Below are positions 52,332-60,980 of a stretch of DNA of 64,000 nt, piece after piece; position 1 is the first letter of the stretch; every line of letters starts with the position of its first letter. This DNA comes from Hyphomonadaceae bacterium (lineage in GTDB: Bacteria; Pseudomonadota; Alphaproteobacteria; Caulobacterales; Hyphomonadaceae), in the NCBI GenBank assembly GCA_024743315.1, contig JANSWU010000001.1, positions 434,001 through 498,000 on the forward strand, read 5' to 3'. The notes beneath the pieces were generated by a model, which worked only from the letters and a program-made list of their open reading frames with translations, was not told where the DNA came from and searched no databases. A program made the translations under genes and the position numbers.

Positions 52332-53401
52332 GCGTCTTCCATGGCAGCAAGACGCCGCGCCTGGTCTTCCGTCATCAGCGCCTCGACCACGTCCTCCAGC
52401 TTGTCGCCGGCGATGATCTTATCCAGTGCGTACAAAGTCAGCCCAATCCGGTGATCGGTGACTCGGTTTTCGGGGTAATTATAAGTCCGGATCTTCTCAG
52501 AGCGATCGCCGGATCCGACTTGTGAGGCCCGCGCTTCAGCCCGTTCGGCGTCGCGTTCCTGCTTCTCTTTTTCATAAAGCCGGATTTTCAGCTGTTGCAT
52601 CGCCTTGTCGCGGTTCACGTGCTGGGATTTTTCCGAGCTGGTGGCGACAATGCCCGTCGGCAGGTGGGTGATGCGGACCGCCGAGTCCGTGGTGTTGACG
52701 TGCTGCCCGCCTGAGCCAGACGCGCGCATCGTATCGATGCGGATATCCTCATTGCGGATTTCAATCTCGACATCTTCCGGAGCCGGCAGGACCGCGACCG
52801 AAGCCGCCGATGTGTGCACGCGTCCCTGTGTTTCCGTGGCCGGGACACGCTGCACGCGGTGCACGCCGGATTCCCATTTCAACCGGCCATAAACGCCGTC
52901 GCCTTCGACATTGGCGATGACTTCCTTATAGCCCCCGACATCGCCTTCAGAGGCGCTCTGAACGTCGACTTTCCAACCCTGAAGCTGGGCATAGCGCGAA
53001 TACATTCGGAACAGATCACCAGCAAAGAGGGCCGCCTCATCGCCGCCGGTCCCAGCCCGGACTTCGAGCACGATATTGGCTTTGTCATCTGCGTCCTTGG
53101 GCAAGAGCAGAAGTTGCATCTCGCTCTCGGCTTCGGGAATTTTTTCCTTCAGCTCGTTGACTTCCTCCTGCGCCAGTTCAGCCATTTCGGGATCGTCGCC
53201 CTTGGCCATGGCTTCGGCTTCAATCAGGCCTTCACGCATCGAAATCAAGCCGCGCGCGGCGTCGACCACTGGCTTCAGTTCGGCATGCTCGCGCGACAGC
53301 GCGACGATCTCATCGCCATCGGTCGTCGCGCCCATACGGGCTTCGACTTCTTCGAAGCGTTCAATGACTTGCTCAAGGCGGGACTGAGGTATTGTGGCCA
53401 T
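52328..53401 (-). CDS. prfA: peptide chain release factor 1
   Basis: A 357 aa RF1 that reads UAA and UAG. The codon-reading tripeptide is PAT in [10 protein letters not shown], and the peptidyl-tRNA hydrolysis motif is GGQ in [37 protein letters not shown] is a family block. Start ATG 53401. It is the first gene of prfA-prmC-(DUF4167) and lies 26 bp after the MAPEG gene. Confidence 0.97.
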   Translation of the reverse strand: MATIPQSRLEQVIERFEEVEARMGATTDGDEIVALSREHAELKPVVDAARGLISMREGLIEAEAMAKGDDPEMAELAQEEVNELKEKIPEAESEMQLLLLPKDADDKANIVLEVRAGTGGDEAALFAGDLFRMYSRYAQLQGWKVDVQSASEGDVGGYKEVIANVEGDGVYGRLKWESGVHRVQRVPATETQGRVHTSAASVAVLPAPEDVEIEIRNEDIRIDTMRASGSGGQHVNTTDSAVRITHLPTGIVATSSEKSQHVNRDKAMQQLKIRLYEKEKQERDAERAEARASQVGSGDRSEKIRTYNYPENRVTDHRIGLTLYALDKIIAGDKLEDVVEALMTEDQARRLAAMEDA

Positions 53402-53427
53402 GCCCCGCCTCTAAACCGGAACGCGCC

Positions 53428-53913
53428 CTACAGGAAGACCCGAATAACTTCCTTCCCGGCCATAACGAACAGGACAATCGTCCCGAGCGAAAAGACCAAG
53501 AAGCGCAAGGCGACTTTCGGGGATAGAATCTGCACCAGGGAGTGCAACACGCGAATGCCGCCATAGGCATAACCGAGATACATCATCATTGTGTCCGCTC
53601 CGCCGGTCAGGCCGGCAAAGATCATCAAAGCATAGAAGATGGTCGGTTGTTCGTGCAGGTGATTATAATTGTCGGCGACCGAGCGAACACTGGCCGGGAG
53701 GCGATCGCCATAAGTGCCAGGATGGCGCGCCGAATCCGGATCGATTTTCGCCTTTTGCATGGCCGGGAGCCGCGTCACATACATCCACAGCCATAAGATC
53801 AAGGTCCAGCAGACCAGCAACAGAACCGGCGTCAAAAAGGTCTGCATCTCCGCCATTTGCCCATCCAAGAGCGTTGAAATCATGGCGCTAAAATCTGGCG
53901 CTTCCATTTCCAT
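53428..53913 (-). CDS. MAPEG family membrane protein
   Basis: A 161 aa protein with four helices (FLTPVLLLVCWTLILWLWMYV, PTIFYALMIFAGLT, MMMYLGYAYGGIRVLHSLVQIL, LRFLVFSLGTIVLFVMAG). The central block RSVADNYNHLHEQPTIFYAL is the MAPEG signature (N-x-x-E-x-x family pattern). The family includes membrane glutathione transferases. The role here is unknown. ATG 53913 with GGGAGG 5 bases upstream. Confidence 0.88.
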   Translation of the reverse strand: MEMEAPDFSAMISTLLDGQMAEMQTFLTPVLLLVCWTLILWLWMYVTRLPAMQKAKIDPDSARHPGTYGDRLPASVRSVADNYNHLHEQPTIFYALMIFAGLTGGADTMMMYLGYAYGGIRVLHSLVQILSPKVALRFLVFSLGTIVLFVMAGKEVIRVFL

Positions 53914-53952
53914 TTTTGCCTCCCGCAGTTTGTTATACGCGGAGGCTAGGGA

Positions 53953-55227
53953 TCATCGCGCGGTTTGCAAAGTCGTGTCCTTGGGGGAGTCACTGCCAAA
54001 ATGTGCGGTCATGAAAGCGGTGAAGGCGTCGATGTCCTCGGACACCACGCTATGCCCGCCAACCCGCAACCAGTAGCTAATCTCAGCCGCCGGGTCGAAA
54101 CTGCGCATGGTGGCACCATCGGATAATCCTTCCACGCCGCTGGCTTCATAAATCGGGTCAGCGGCTTGAGCGAGGACAAAGGATGAGTTGGGGTCCGACC
54201 AGACATCGCGGCGCCCATTGCCGAGAAAAATCGGTTTTGGGGCTGATAAAGCAAGCAGGAAGTGTTGATCGAGCGTCAGGTTGAAGCCGCTCTCAAGATC
54301 TTCTGCGAGATCCGGGCGCAGCCAATGCGGATAGGATTTCGCCATGCGCACCAGGGTTTCGCCGGTTTTGGAGCGCGAAGACGAGCCACCCCCAAAGCCG
54401 GATTGATGGGCGATCGCAGCCGCGATCCGGTCTGACCATCCAGACGCGATCAGCGCCGATTTGCCATATCGGGAATGACCGATCGCGGCGATGGCATCTC
54501 CACGAATGCGGGGATCATCGGCGAACACGCCCGCGGCGGCATGAAACCCGAACGCCCAGGCCATCAAGGCGCTGGTCGGGGCCGGGCCGGGTTCGAGGTC
54601 CGCCATGGTCAGGTCAGCCCCCGCCGAGGAATCCGGCACAAAGCTCCAGCCTGGAAAACTCGCATAGGCGAGGCCAGCATCGAAATAGCGATCGATCGGC
54701 GCATAGGCGATATAGGTGCCGAAAATGTTGGTCGCGGCGAAGCCAACAAACCCGGTCATGTTGCTACCTTCGCAGATCGCGCCATCAAACTCTGTCACGG
54801 GATCATTCGGGAAGACCGAGCAATTATCAGAAAACGTCTGGCTGATCACGAGGGGAACGGATCGTTCACTTGCCTGATTTGGGATGGCAATCACGATCGG
54901 AAAGGTTCGAGCGCCGTCGCCAGCACCAATCGTCACCAAGACTTCTTCCAGCGTCCCGCGCCCGCCGAGATAGTCCGCATCGACGATCCGGCTTTCGCCC
55001 ACTGAAACCGGAAGCTCCCCCGGCCAAGGGCCATATAATTCCGCCTCCAACGTGGCCCGCGTCGCCGCCGCATTAAACGGCAAAGTCAGCTCTGGGGTCG
55101 GGTCCGGCCGGTTCTCTGTCTCCAGACTGGCATAGTTCAACCCCAACATGGTGCAGGCGGACATGCCCATGAGGATGATCCCGGCCAGCATCAATCGAAG
55201 TGTCCATTTGAGTATTTGCCAGATCAT
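53953..55227 (-). CDS. alpha/beta hydrolase lipoprotein, glucuronoyl esterase (CE15)-like
   Basis: A 424 aa protein. An N-terminal helix and lipobox (LMGMSAC) mark a lipoprotein. The nucleophile elbow is GHSRYGKSALIASGWSDRI, followed by AAAIAHQSGFGGG. Later come NGRRDVWSDPNSSFVLAQ (acid region) and VGGHSV (His). The GxSRxGK elbow and following order resemble CE15 glucuronoyl esterases, but similarity is partial, so another esterase function is possible. Start ATG 55227 is taken because the signal sequence begins there and GGAG lies 10 bases upstream. It is divergent from the DUF1214 gene. Confidence 0.7.
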   Translation of the reverse strand: MIWQILKWTLRLMLAGIILMGMSACTMLGLNYASLETENRPDPTPELTLPFNAAATRATLEAELYGPWPGELPVSVGESRIVDADYLGGRGTLEEVLVTIGAGDGARTFPIVIAIPNQASERSVPLVISQTFSDNCSVFPNDPVTEFDGAICEGSNMTGFVGFAATNIFGTYIAYAPIDRYFDAGLAYASFPGWSFVPDSSAGADLTMADLEPGPAPTSALMAWAFGFHAAAGVFADDPRIRGDAIAAIGHSRYGKSALIASGWSDRIAAAIAHQSGFGGGSSSRSKTGETLVRMAKSYPHWLRPDLAEDLESGFNLTLDQHFLLALSAPKPIFLGNGRRDVWSDPNSSFVLAQAADPIYEASGVEGLSDGATMRSFDPAAEISYWLRVGGHSVVSEDIDAFTAFMTAHFGSDSPKDTTLQTAR

Positions 55228-55338
55228 GTTTGGCGTCTCCGTCGGTCCGCAAATTCGATGAACCAGACTGTCGGCGAAGGCAAGGCGCACCCGCTTAATC
55301 TATCTTCACGAGTGCGCGATCTCGGATATAAAGCCTGT

Positions 55339-55959
55339 ATGCAATGGGTTATTCGACTGATCGTCGCGATCATATTCGGGGCAAATCTGGGCGCGCTGAC
55401 CGCGCTCTGGTTTGGCGGCATGATTTCCGGTGGCCCCCGGATCGGTAATGCAATCGATGTCGATGGCTGGCGCAGCGATTGGTCGATCGGGTCTGAAAAT
55501 GCCAATCCTTATGTCCGTGCGCGCGTCGCCCGCAATGGCTTGATGGGGCTGCGCAAGGAAGAGGCGGTCTATTTCCTCAAGACCGAAGATGACTCAGGTG
55601 AGCCCTTGAGCGAGGCCTGCACCTATCGGGTCAGCGGCGCAACATTTCCGGCCGAGTGGTGGTCGATCACCCTATATGATGCCGAGAACCGCCTGCCGAT
55701 GAACGAGGATGGCCGCCTTTCATTTGATCAAACCCAAGCAGCGGGCCTGAATGACGGAGATGCTTCCAGCTGGGCGTTTCACGTGTCGTCGACAGCACCG
55801 ACTGAGCCCGACACCGCCTGGGTCTCAAGCCGCGCCGGTGGCAATTTCGATCTCACCTTGCGACTTTACCAGCCGAGCGACGCCTTATTGGAGGCGCCCA
55901 CTACGGCCTTGGAGCCACCGCAGATTACACGCCAATCATGCCATGAGGAGGCGAATTGA
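55339..55959 (+). CDS. DUF1214 domain protein
   Basis: A 206 aa protein with an N-terminal helix (WVIRLIVAIIFGANLGALTALW). The DUF1214 block follows: NPYVRARVARNGLMGLRKEEAVYFL, CTYRVSGATFPAEWWSITLYD and the C-terminal GGNFDLTLRLYQP. The family usually pairs with DUF1254, here as a separate gene with a 1-base overlap. The function is unknown. The ATG at 55339 starts the membrane helix; earlier codons run into the divergent lipoprotein start region. Confidence 0.85.
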   Translation: MQWVIRLIVAIIFGANLGALTALWFGGMISGGPRIGNAIDVDGWRSDWSIGSENANPYVRARVARNGLMGLRKEEAVYFLKTEDDSGEPLSEACTYRVSGATFPAEWWSITLYDAENRLPMNEDGRLSFDQTQAAGLNDGDASSWAFHVSSTAPTEPDTAWVSSRAGGNFDLTLRLYQPSDALLEAPTTALEPPQITRQSCHEEAN

Positions 55960-56465
55960 TGCGCTGGATCGTTCCCTTGATTGTCTTCCTGCTGTGCGCT
56001 GTGCTTGGCCATGTCTTTGTCCTGACCAGCATTCCAAGTTTTATTATGGGCAAAGCCCACCAGACGTTTGAAGCGCAGGGCATCCCGCAAAACGTCTTTG
56101 TTGCATCGCCGCGCCAGACCCCGCAGACTCAGCGCATTGTGCGCCCGTCGCCAGACCTCGCTTATGCAATCTGCCGCTTTGATACGACACGTGGCCCGGT
56201 CTTCATCACCGCGCCAATCGGAGACGGGTATGGCTCGTTGTCGATATTCAACGCCCAGACCGACAATGTCTTTGTCGCGGATTTGAGCCCCGGCAGTGAT
56301 TTTACAGGCATTGAAGTGCGACGACCGGCCGAGAACAATCGCGAAGGGGCCTTGAAGCTTGATGGGCGGGGCATTGCCCTGATCCGTCGCCTCGCACCCA
56401 CACAAGTGGCCTATGATCGCGCCGCGAACCTGGTCGCAGACGCATCCTGCGCCCCGGTCGAGTAG
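55959..56465 (+). CDS. DUF1254 domain protein
   Basis: A 168 aa protein with a membrane helix (MRWIVPLIVFLLCAVLGHVFVL). The DUF1254-like region NVFVASPRQTPQTQRIVRPSPDLAYAICRFD and APIGDGYGSLSIFNAQTDNVF follows. It starts at ATG 55959 with GAGGAGG upstream and shares one base with the DUF1214 stop. In many genomes DUF1254 and DUF1214 are fused in one longer protein; here they are two short membrane-anchored ones. Function unknown. Confidence 0.82.
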   Translation: MRWIVPLIVFLLCAVLGHVFVLTSIPSFIMGKAHQTFEAQGIPQNVFVASPRQTPQTQRIVRPSPDLAYAICRFDTTRGPVFITAPIGDGYGSLSIFNAQTDNVFVADLSPGSDFTGIEVRRPAENNREGALKLDGRGIALIRRLAPTQVAYDRAANLVADASCAPVE

Positions 56466-56471
56466 CTAAAA

Positions 56472-57605
56472 CTATTCCGCCGGCACCGCCTCTGCTTCGC
56501 GCTGGGCTTTCAGACGCGCGGCTTTGGCCTCAACCTGCTCGACAATATGTTCGACCATATCCGCATTTGAAAGCTTGTGGTCGGGCCGGCCTGAGACATA
56601 CATCATACCGCTTTCCTTGCCGCCGCCCGTAAAACCGAGATCGGTCATTGCTGCCTCGCCAGGCCCGTTAACGACACAACCGATAATCGACAGCGTGATC
56701 GGCTCGGCAATGTGTGCAAGCCTTTCTTCAAGGGTCTGGACCGTAGCGATCACATCAAAGCCCTGTCGCGAACAGCTCGGGCAGGAAATGATATTCACGC
56801 CGCGGGTCCGCAGACCGAGCGATTTCAGCATATCAAATCCGACTTTGACCTCTTCCACAGGGTCATCCGAGAGCGACACCCGGATCGTGTCGCCAATCCC
56901 CATCCATAAGAGATTGCCCATGCCGATCGAGGATTTCACAGTTCCGATACGACGCCCGCCGGCTTCCGTGATGCCAAGGTGCAGGGGCGCGTCCGTCGCC
57001 TCGGCGAGTTGTTGATACGCGGCCACAGCGAGAAACATGTCCGAGGCTTTGACGCTGATCTTGTAATCGTGGAACCCGAGATCATCGAGAATTCGGGCAT
57101 GATCGAGCGCGCTTTCGACCATCGCGTCTGGGCACGGTTCGCCATATTTTTCCAGTAAGTGCTTTTCCAGCGAGCCACCATTCACGCCGATCCGGATTGA
57201 GCAGCCATTATTGCGGGCGGCGTTGACCACTTCTTTGACCCGGTCCGGCGAGCCGATATTGCCTGGATTGATGCGCAGGCAGGCCGCCCCCGCCTCTGCA
57301 GCTTCAATCCCGCGTTTGTAGTGAAAGTGAATGTCAGCGACGAGCGGCACTGGCGAGCCCTTGGCAATCGCCGAAAACGCCGCGGTGGAGTCTTCGTCGG
57401 GGCACGACACCCGGACAATGTCAGCCCCGGCTTCAGCCGCTCGCTCAATTTGCGCCAGCGTTGCCGCGACATCCGGGGTGGGTGTGTTGGTCATGGTCTG
57501 AACCGAGATCGGCGCATCGCCGCCGACCAAGACCGATCCAACGCTGATTTGCCGCGATTTGCGCCGCTCAATATTCCGCCACGGACGAATTGGGTTATGT
57601 GTCAT
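56472..57605 (-). CDS. ispG: 4-hydroxy-3-methylbut-2-enyl diphosphate synthase
   Basis: A 377 aa iron-sulfur enzyme of the MEP isoprenoid pathway. It opens [29 protein letters not shown] (in order), then [25 protein letters not shown] and RINPGNIG. The [4Fe-4S] cysteines are in SCPSCSRQG and [11 protein letters not shown]. The start is ATG 57605. Upstream codons to 57641 lack homology. The gene stands alone, with 175 bp to the TadE gene on the other strand. Confidence 0.96.
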   Translation of the reverse strand: MTHNPIRPWRNIERRKSRQISVGSVLVGGDAPISVQTMTNTPTPDVAATLAQIERAAEAGADIVRVSCPDEDSTAAFSAIAKGSPVPLVADIHFHYKRGIEAAEAGAACLRINPGNIGSPDRVKEVVNAARNNGCSIRIGVNGGSLEKHLLEKYGEPCPDAMVESALDHARILDDLGFHDYKISVKASDMFLAVAAYQQLAEATDAPLHLGITEAGGRRIGTVKSSIGMGNLLWMGIGDTIRVSLSDDPVEEVKVGFDMLKSLGLRTRGVNIISCPSCSRQGFDVIATVQTLEERLAHIAEPITLSIIGCVVNGPGEAAMTDLGFTGGGKESGMMYVSGRPDHKLSNADMVEHIVEQVEAKAARLKAQREAEAVPAE

Positions 57606-57780
57606 GGCTATCGCGCCCTTTGCTGACCTTCCTGCCCACATTTGGCGTGAGAATACGGCCGCGTAAAGGCCACCTCATGCCGCAGAATTTCAATCAAATT
57701 GCACCGTTTGCCTCAACGCTCGGGAAAACATGGTCTGGTAAGGAGCAGGCAAGGGAAATCTCAGCTGATCGGAGCCTGCA

Positions 57781-58362
57781 ATGCGCAGCCTTTCCATTCC
57801 CGGTGTGTTTGCACCGCGTTGGCAAAAAAAGTTTGAAGCGTTTGCAAGTGACAAACGCGGTCTGGCGGCGGTCGAATTCGCCATGATCGCCATACCCTTC
57901 TTCTTTTTGATTTTCGGCCTGCTCGAAGTTTGCGTGATCTTCATCATGTCCTCAATCCTGGAGCATGGTGCGAATGAAGCTGCACGGGCGATCAAGACGG
58001 GTCAATTCCAACAAGCCGGATTCGATGAAGCCACGTTCAAAGCGTCTGTCTGTTCTGAACTGTTCGGCTTGATGACGTGCGACGACAAGCTCAGCCTCGA
58101 CGTCAAAACCTTTAGCAATTTTGGCGGAACCGGTGACCCGTCTCCGATCGACGCCTCGGGCGAATTGGATGATAGCGGCTTTGGCTTCAATCCGGGCGCC
58201 CAGAACGAGATCGTCGTGGTGCGTGTCTTCTACGAATGGGATCTGCTGATTCCCGTCATGAGCGCGCCGCTGGCCAATATGAGCAATAGCCGCCGCCTGC
58301 TGCAGGCCACCATTGCCTTCCGCAATGAGCCATTCGGCAATTCATCGGCATCGGGGACTTAA
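57781..58362 (+). CDS. TadE-like pseudopilin
   Basis: A 193 aa protein. The N-terminal leader ends in DKRG, then LAAVEFAMIAIPFFFLIFGLLEV, the TadE-type Glu+5 hydrophobic helix cut by a TadV/CpaA-type peptidase. The rest is periplasmic with two Cys (SVCSELFGLMTCDDKL) that may pair. TadE/TadF help Flp pilus assembly. It is followed 12 bp later by a second such gene. Confidence 0.85.
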   Translation: MRSLSIPGVFAPRWQKKFEAFASDKRGLAAVEFAMIAIPFFFLIFGLLEVCVIFIMSSILEHGANEAARAIKTGQFQQAGFDEATFKASVCSELFGLMTCDDKLSLDVKTFSNFGGTGDPSPIDASGELDDSGFGFNPGAQNEIVVVRVFYEWDLLIPVMSAPLANMSNSRRLLQATIAFRNEPFGNSSASGT

Positions 58363-58374
58363 GGGGCTAAAGTC

Positions 58375-58938
58375 ATGTTTAACGTCTCACGCAAACTGAA
58401 AAAGTCGGAAGACGGCATCTCGGCGGTGGAATTCGCGCTGATCGCGCCTTTGATGGCGATCATCTATTTTGGCTGTATCGAGCTGTCTCTGATGATGACA
58501 CTCGACCGCAAAGTCACCGGCGCCACAGCGGCGCTTGGCGACCTGACCTCGCGCGCCGCGTCGGTCAATAATGACGATTTGACCGATATTTTTGAAGCCA
58601 CGCGGATGATCATGCAACCTAATGACATGACCAAGTCGCGGATGCGCATTACCAGCCTGTATGAGGATAGTGGTGACGTCAAAGTGGCTTGGAGCGATGG
58701 CTGTAACATGGCCGCCTATGCCGAAGATCAGCAGATTACCATCCCGGCCAATCTGATCCCTGAAGATGGCACGCTGATCATGTCCGAGATCGAATATGAT
58801 TATGATTCCGGCATCGGCTATTTCTTCACGACCTCTAAGACGCTGTCAGATACGTTCTATCTGCGCCCGCGCCGGGTCGACTCGATCACCCGTGATCGCA
58901 CGTCCGGATCGTTCAGCTGCGCCTATGCCAACCCTTAA
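58375..58938 (+). CDS. second TadE-like pseudopilin
   Basis: A 187 aa protein. KKSEDGISAVEFALIAPLMAIIYFGCIELSLMM (in order) is the TadE-type leader and helix. The periplasmic part has DGCNMAAYAEDQ and SGSFSCAYANP, again two Cys. It is the partner of the gene before it, like TadE with TadF. The Flp pilin at 12.7 kb is the only other pilus gene in the window. The end overlaps the MFS gene end by 4 bp. Confidence 0.83.
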   Translation: MFNVSRKLKKSEDGISAVEFALIAPLMAIIYFGCIELSLMMTLDRKVTGATAALGDLTSRAASVNNDDLTDIFEATRMIMQPNDMTKSRMRITSLYEDSGDVKVAWSDGCNMAAYAEDQQITIPANLIPEDGTLIMSEIEYDYDSGIGYFFTTSKTLSDTFYLRPRRVDSITRDRTSGSFSCAYANP

Positions 58939-60410
58939 TAAGTCGGTTCGGCCTTTAGGTGTTCGGGCGTTTTGTCGGCGCGGACAAAGAAAGCCATTCC
59001 GATGAGGCCTGCGATAAACAGCAAGCTAACGGCGGAAAAGCCGATCCGTTGATCATCAAAGACGGCTGTCATGACGCTAACCACAAGCGGGCCAATCCAG
59101 ACGGTAACGCTCGCGGCCATCGCATAGAACCCGAAAAACTCGCCGATCCGGTCCGGCGGCGAAATGTGCACCAGCATATATCGACTTGATGAGATGCAGG
59201 CGACAATCGAAATCGCCACAGGCACGATCATCAGGAAGTAAACCAGATCGGTCAGCGACGTGAATAATCCAGTGCCGAATCCGTCCCAGACCTCATGGCC
59301 CGAGGGAATGAGCCCAAATAAGAGCGCCTCTGGCGTGATCGACAATTGAGTAATCAGCAGGATCAGGATCGCGCTGAGTTCGATGATTAGCGCCCGCTTC
59401 GGTCCAACCAAGCCGTCCAGCCAGCCTCCAACAATGCCGCCAAGCGCCCCAATCAGCGACCCGAAGATTCCGTAGACAATCACTTCGGTTCCGCTCCAGC
59501 CAAGCACACCGGCCACGTAAACGCCTCCGAGTGTTAGCAAGACGGCGAGGCCATCAGCATAGATCATCCGAACGAGCAGGAATTTCATGACATTCGGTGA
59601 CTCACGGAACTTTTGCACAAGAAAAAGGAACGCGTTGATTGGGGCTGACCAGAGATAGTTCAGGCCCGCCGCAGGCCCCCAGAGCTTGAAATTAGGGGGT
59701 GTGAAGGTCTGAACGACGCTTTTTCCCCAACTCCCGGAACTACCGACCTTATCCGGCATGAAAAGGAAGAAAGGGATAATGAAAATGCCGAGCCAAATCG
59801 CCACAATCGGTCCCGATAGCGGCCCCACACCATAAGGCTGGGCGGCGACCCAAGGTATGATCATTGGCGCAACGATCAGTCCAAGCAGCATAATCACACC
59901 GGCGATATTACCAAAGGCGAGACCGAGGCCGGAAATCATCGGTAAAGCTGAGGGCGCCCCGGCGGCGGGCAAGAGGGCGTTGTGCAACAGTTCGGAAATT
60001 GTGTAGCAACAATACGCTGTTGCCAGCAGAACCATGCCGATGGGCACGGCGCCGGGCGTTTCAGGATAGATGAACCCAAGCGCAAACGAGCATAGTCCGA
60101 GAGTCAACAAAACCGCAAAAATGAAGACCTTCTTGCGCCCACCCTTATCGACAATCACGCCCAAGACGGGGGCCAGAATGGCCATAATCAGCCCGGCCGC
60201 AGTGATCGTCGTGGCAACGACTGTTTGTCCAGCAGGTCCTCCGCCCACAACCTGTTGGGAAAAGTAAATCGTGAACACGTAAATGACGATGACATTATAA
60301 TATGGATTACGGGCCCATTCGAAGATCGCCCAGGCAATGCCTTTAATCCCCAAGGCCTCGCCCGTGACCGGTTCTGTCTGATCGCCTTCCGCGACAGGCA
60401 CATAGCTCAT
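58935..60410 (-). CDS. MFS transporter, UMF1/Atg22-like
   Basis: A 491 aa protein with about 12 helices. The start region GIKGIAWAIFEWARNPYYNVIVIYVFTIYF is the mark of the UMF1/Atg22-like family, and PVLGVIVDKGGRKKVFIF is its motif A. Fungal Atg22 exports amino acids from the vacuole; bacterial substrates are unknown. ATG 60410 has GGGAG 8 bases upstream and is preferred to the frame start at 60509. Confidence 0.87.
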   Translation of the reverse strand: MSYVPVAEGDQTEPVTGEALGIKGIAWAIFEWARNPYYNVIVIYVFTIYFSQQVVGGGPAGQTVVATTITAAGLIMAILAPVLGVIVDKGGRKKVFIFAVLLTLGLCSFALGFIYPETPGAVPIGMVLLATAYCCYTISELLHNALLPAAGAPSALPMISGLGLAFGNIAGVIMLLGLIVAPMIIPWVAAQPYGVGPLSGPIVAIWLGIFIIPFFLFMPDKVGSSGSWGKSVVQTFTPPNFKLWGPAAGLNYLWSAPINAFLFLVQKFRESPNVMKFLLVRMIYADGLAVLLTLGGVYVAGVLGWSGTEVIVYGIFGSLIGALGGIVGGWLDGLVGPKRALIIELSAILILLITQLSITPEALLFGLIPSGHEVWDGFGTGLFTSLTDLVYFLMIVPVAISIVACISSSRYMLVHISPPDRIGEFFGFYAMAASVTVWIGPLVVSVMTAVFDDQRIGFSAVSLLFIAGLIGMAFFVRADKTPEHLKAEPTY

Positions 60411-60573
60411 TCCGTTTCTCCCAGCGCCAGCAGGACGCGGCTGGCGGCGACACTGAAACATTCTGTCAGGCTTGGAAAGGGTGGAACCTGCAAGCTGACT
60501 CTGCGACATAGACTGCGCTTGACGTTGAAGATGACGTGGCTAAAGACACGAGCAAATTCTTCTGGAGTCGAAA

Positions 60574-60876
60574 ATGGCGTCGAACGATTACACCCGTGGC
60601 GAAATGAATGTGGATGCTCAAAAGAGCATGTTTGAAGGCACCATGAAAGCTGGCGCCTGGGGCGCGATCATCACGCTGCTCATGCTCGCTTATGCGACCT
60701 TCACCTTGTCCATGGGGATGCAATGGCTGGTGGCGCTGGCCCTGTGCGCCGGCGCCGGCATCGTCATCGGCCTGGGCATGGGCTTTGGCGGCGCCTGGAT
60801 CGCGACGATTATCGCGCTGTCTGGTCTCGCCATCTTCGTGCAGATCCTTATCATTTTGTTCCAGATGCTGCTCTAG
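60574..60876 (+). CDS. aa3-type cytochrome c oxidase subunit IV
   Basis: A 100 aa protein. The N-terminal [28 protein letters not shown] matches the alphaproteobacterial oxidase subunit IV family (COX4_pro_2). This is usually a 50-60 aa, one-helix protein. This one has three hydrophobic segments and ends [16 protein letters not shown], so it is longer than usual. The catalytic subunits are not in the window. A strong terminator follows. Confidence 0.8.
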   Translation: MASNDYTRGEMNVDAQKSMFEGTMKAGAWGAIITLLMLAYATFTLSMGMQWLVALALCAGAGIVIGLGMGFGGAWIATIIALSGLAIFVQILIILFQMLL

Positions 60877-60903
60877 CGACCCCGCGAACCATCAAATTCT
60901 TTG

Positions 60904-60931
60904 AAGCGGCTGCATTTGCGGCCGCTTTTTT
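60904..60931 (+). terminator. Rho-independent terminator after the oxidase subunit IV gene
   Basis: Stem AAGCGGC/GCCGCTT, extended by GC/GC around an ATTT loop, then TTTTT. It separates this gene from mutL, 50 bp further on. Confidence 0.88.
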
Positions 60932-60980
60932 GTTTGCGGCTTGCTGGTGCGAATCGGTGAACCCGATTACCCTCGACCGC

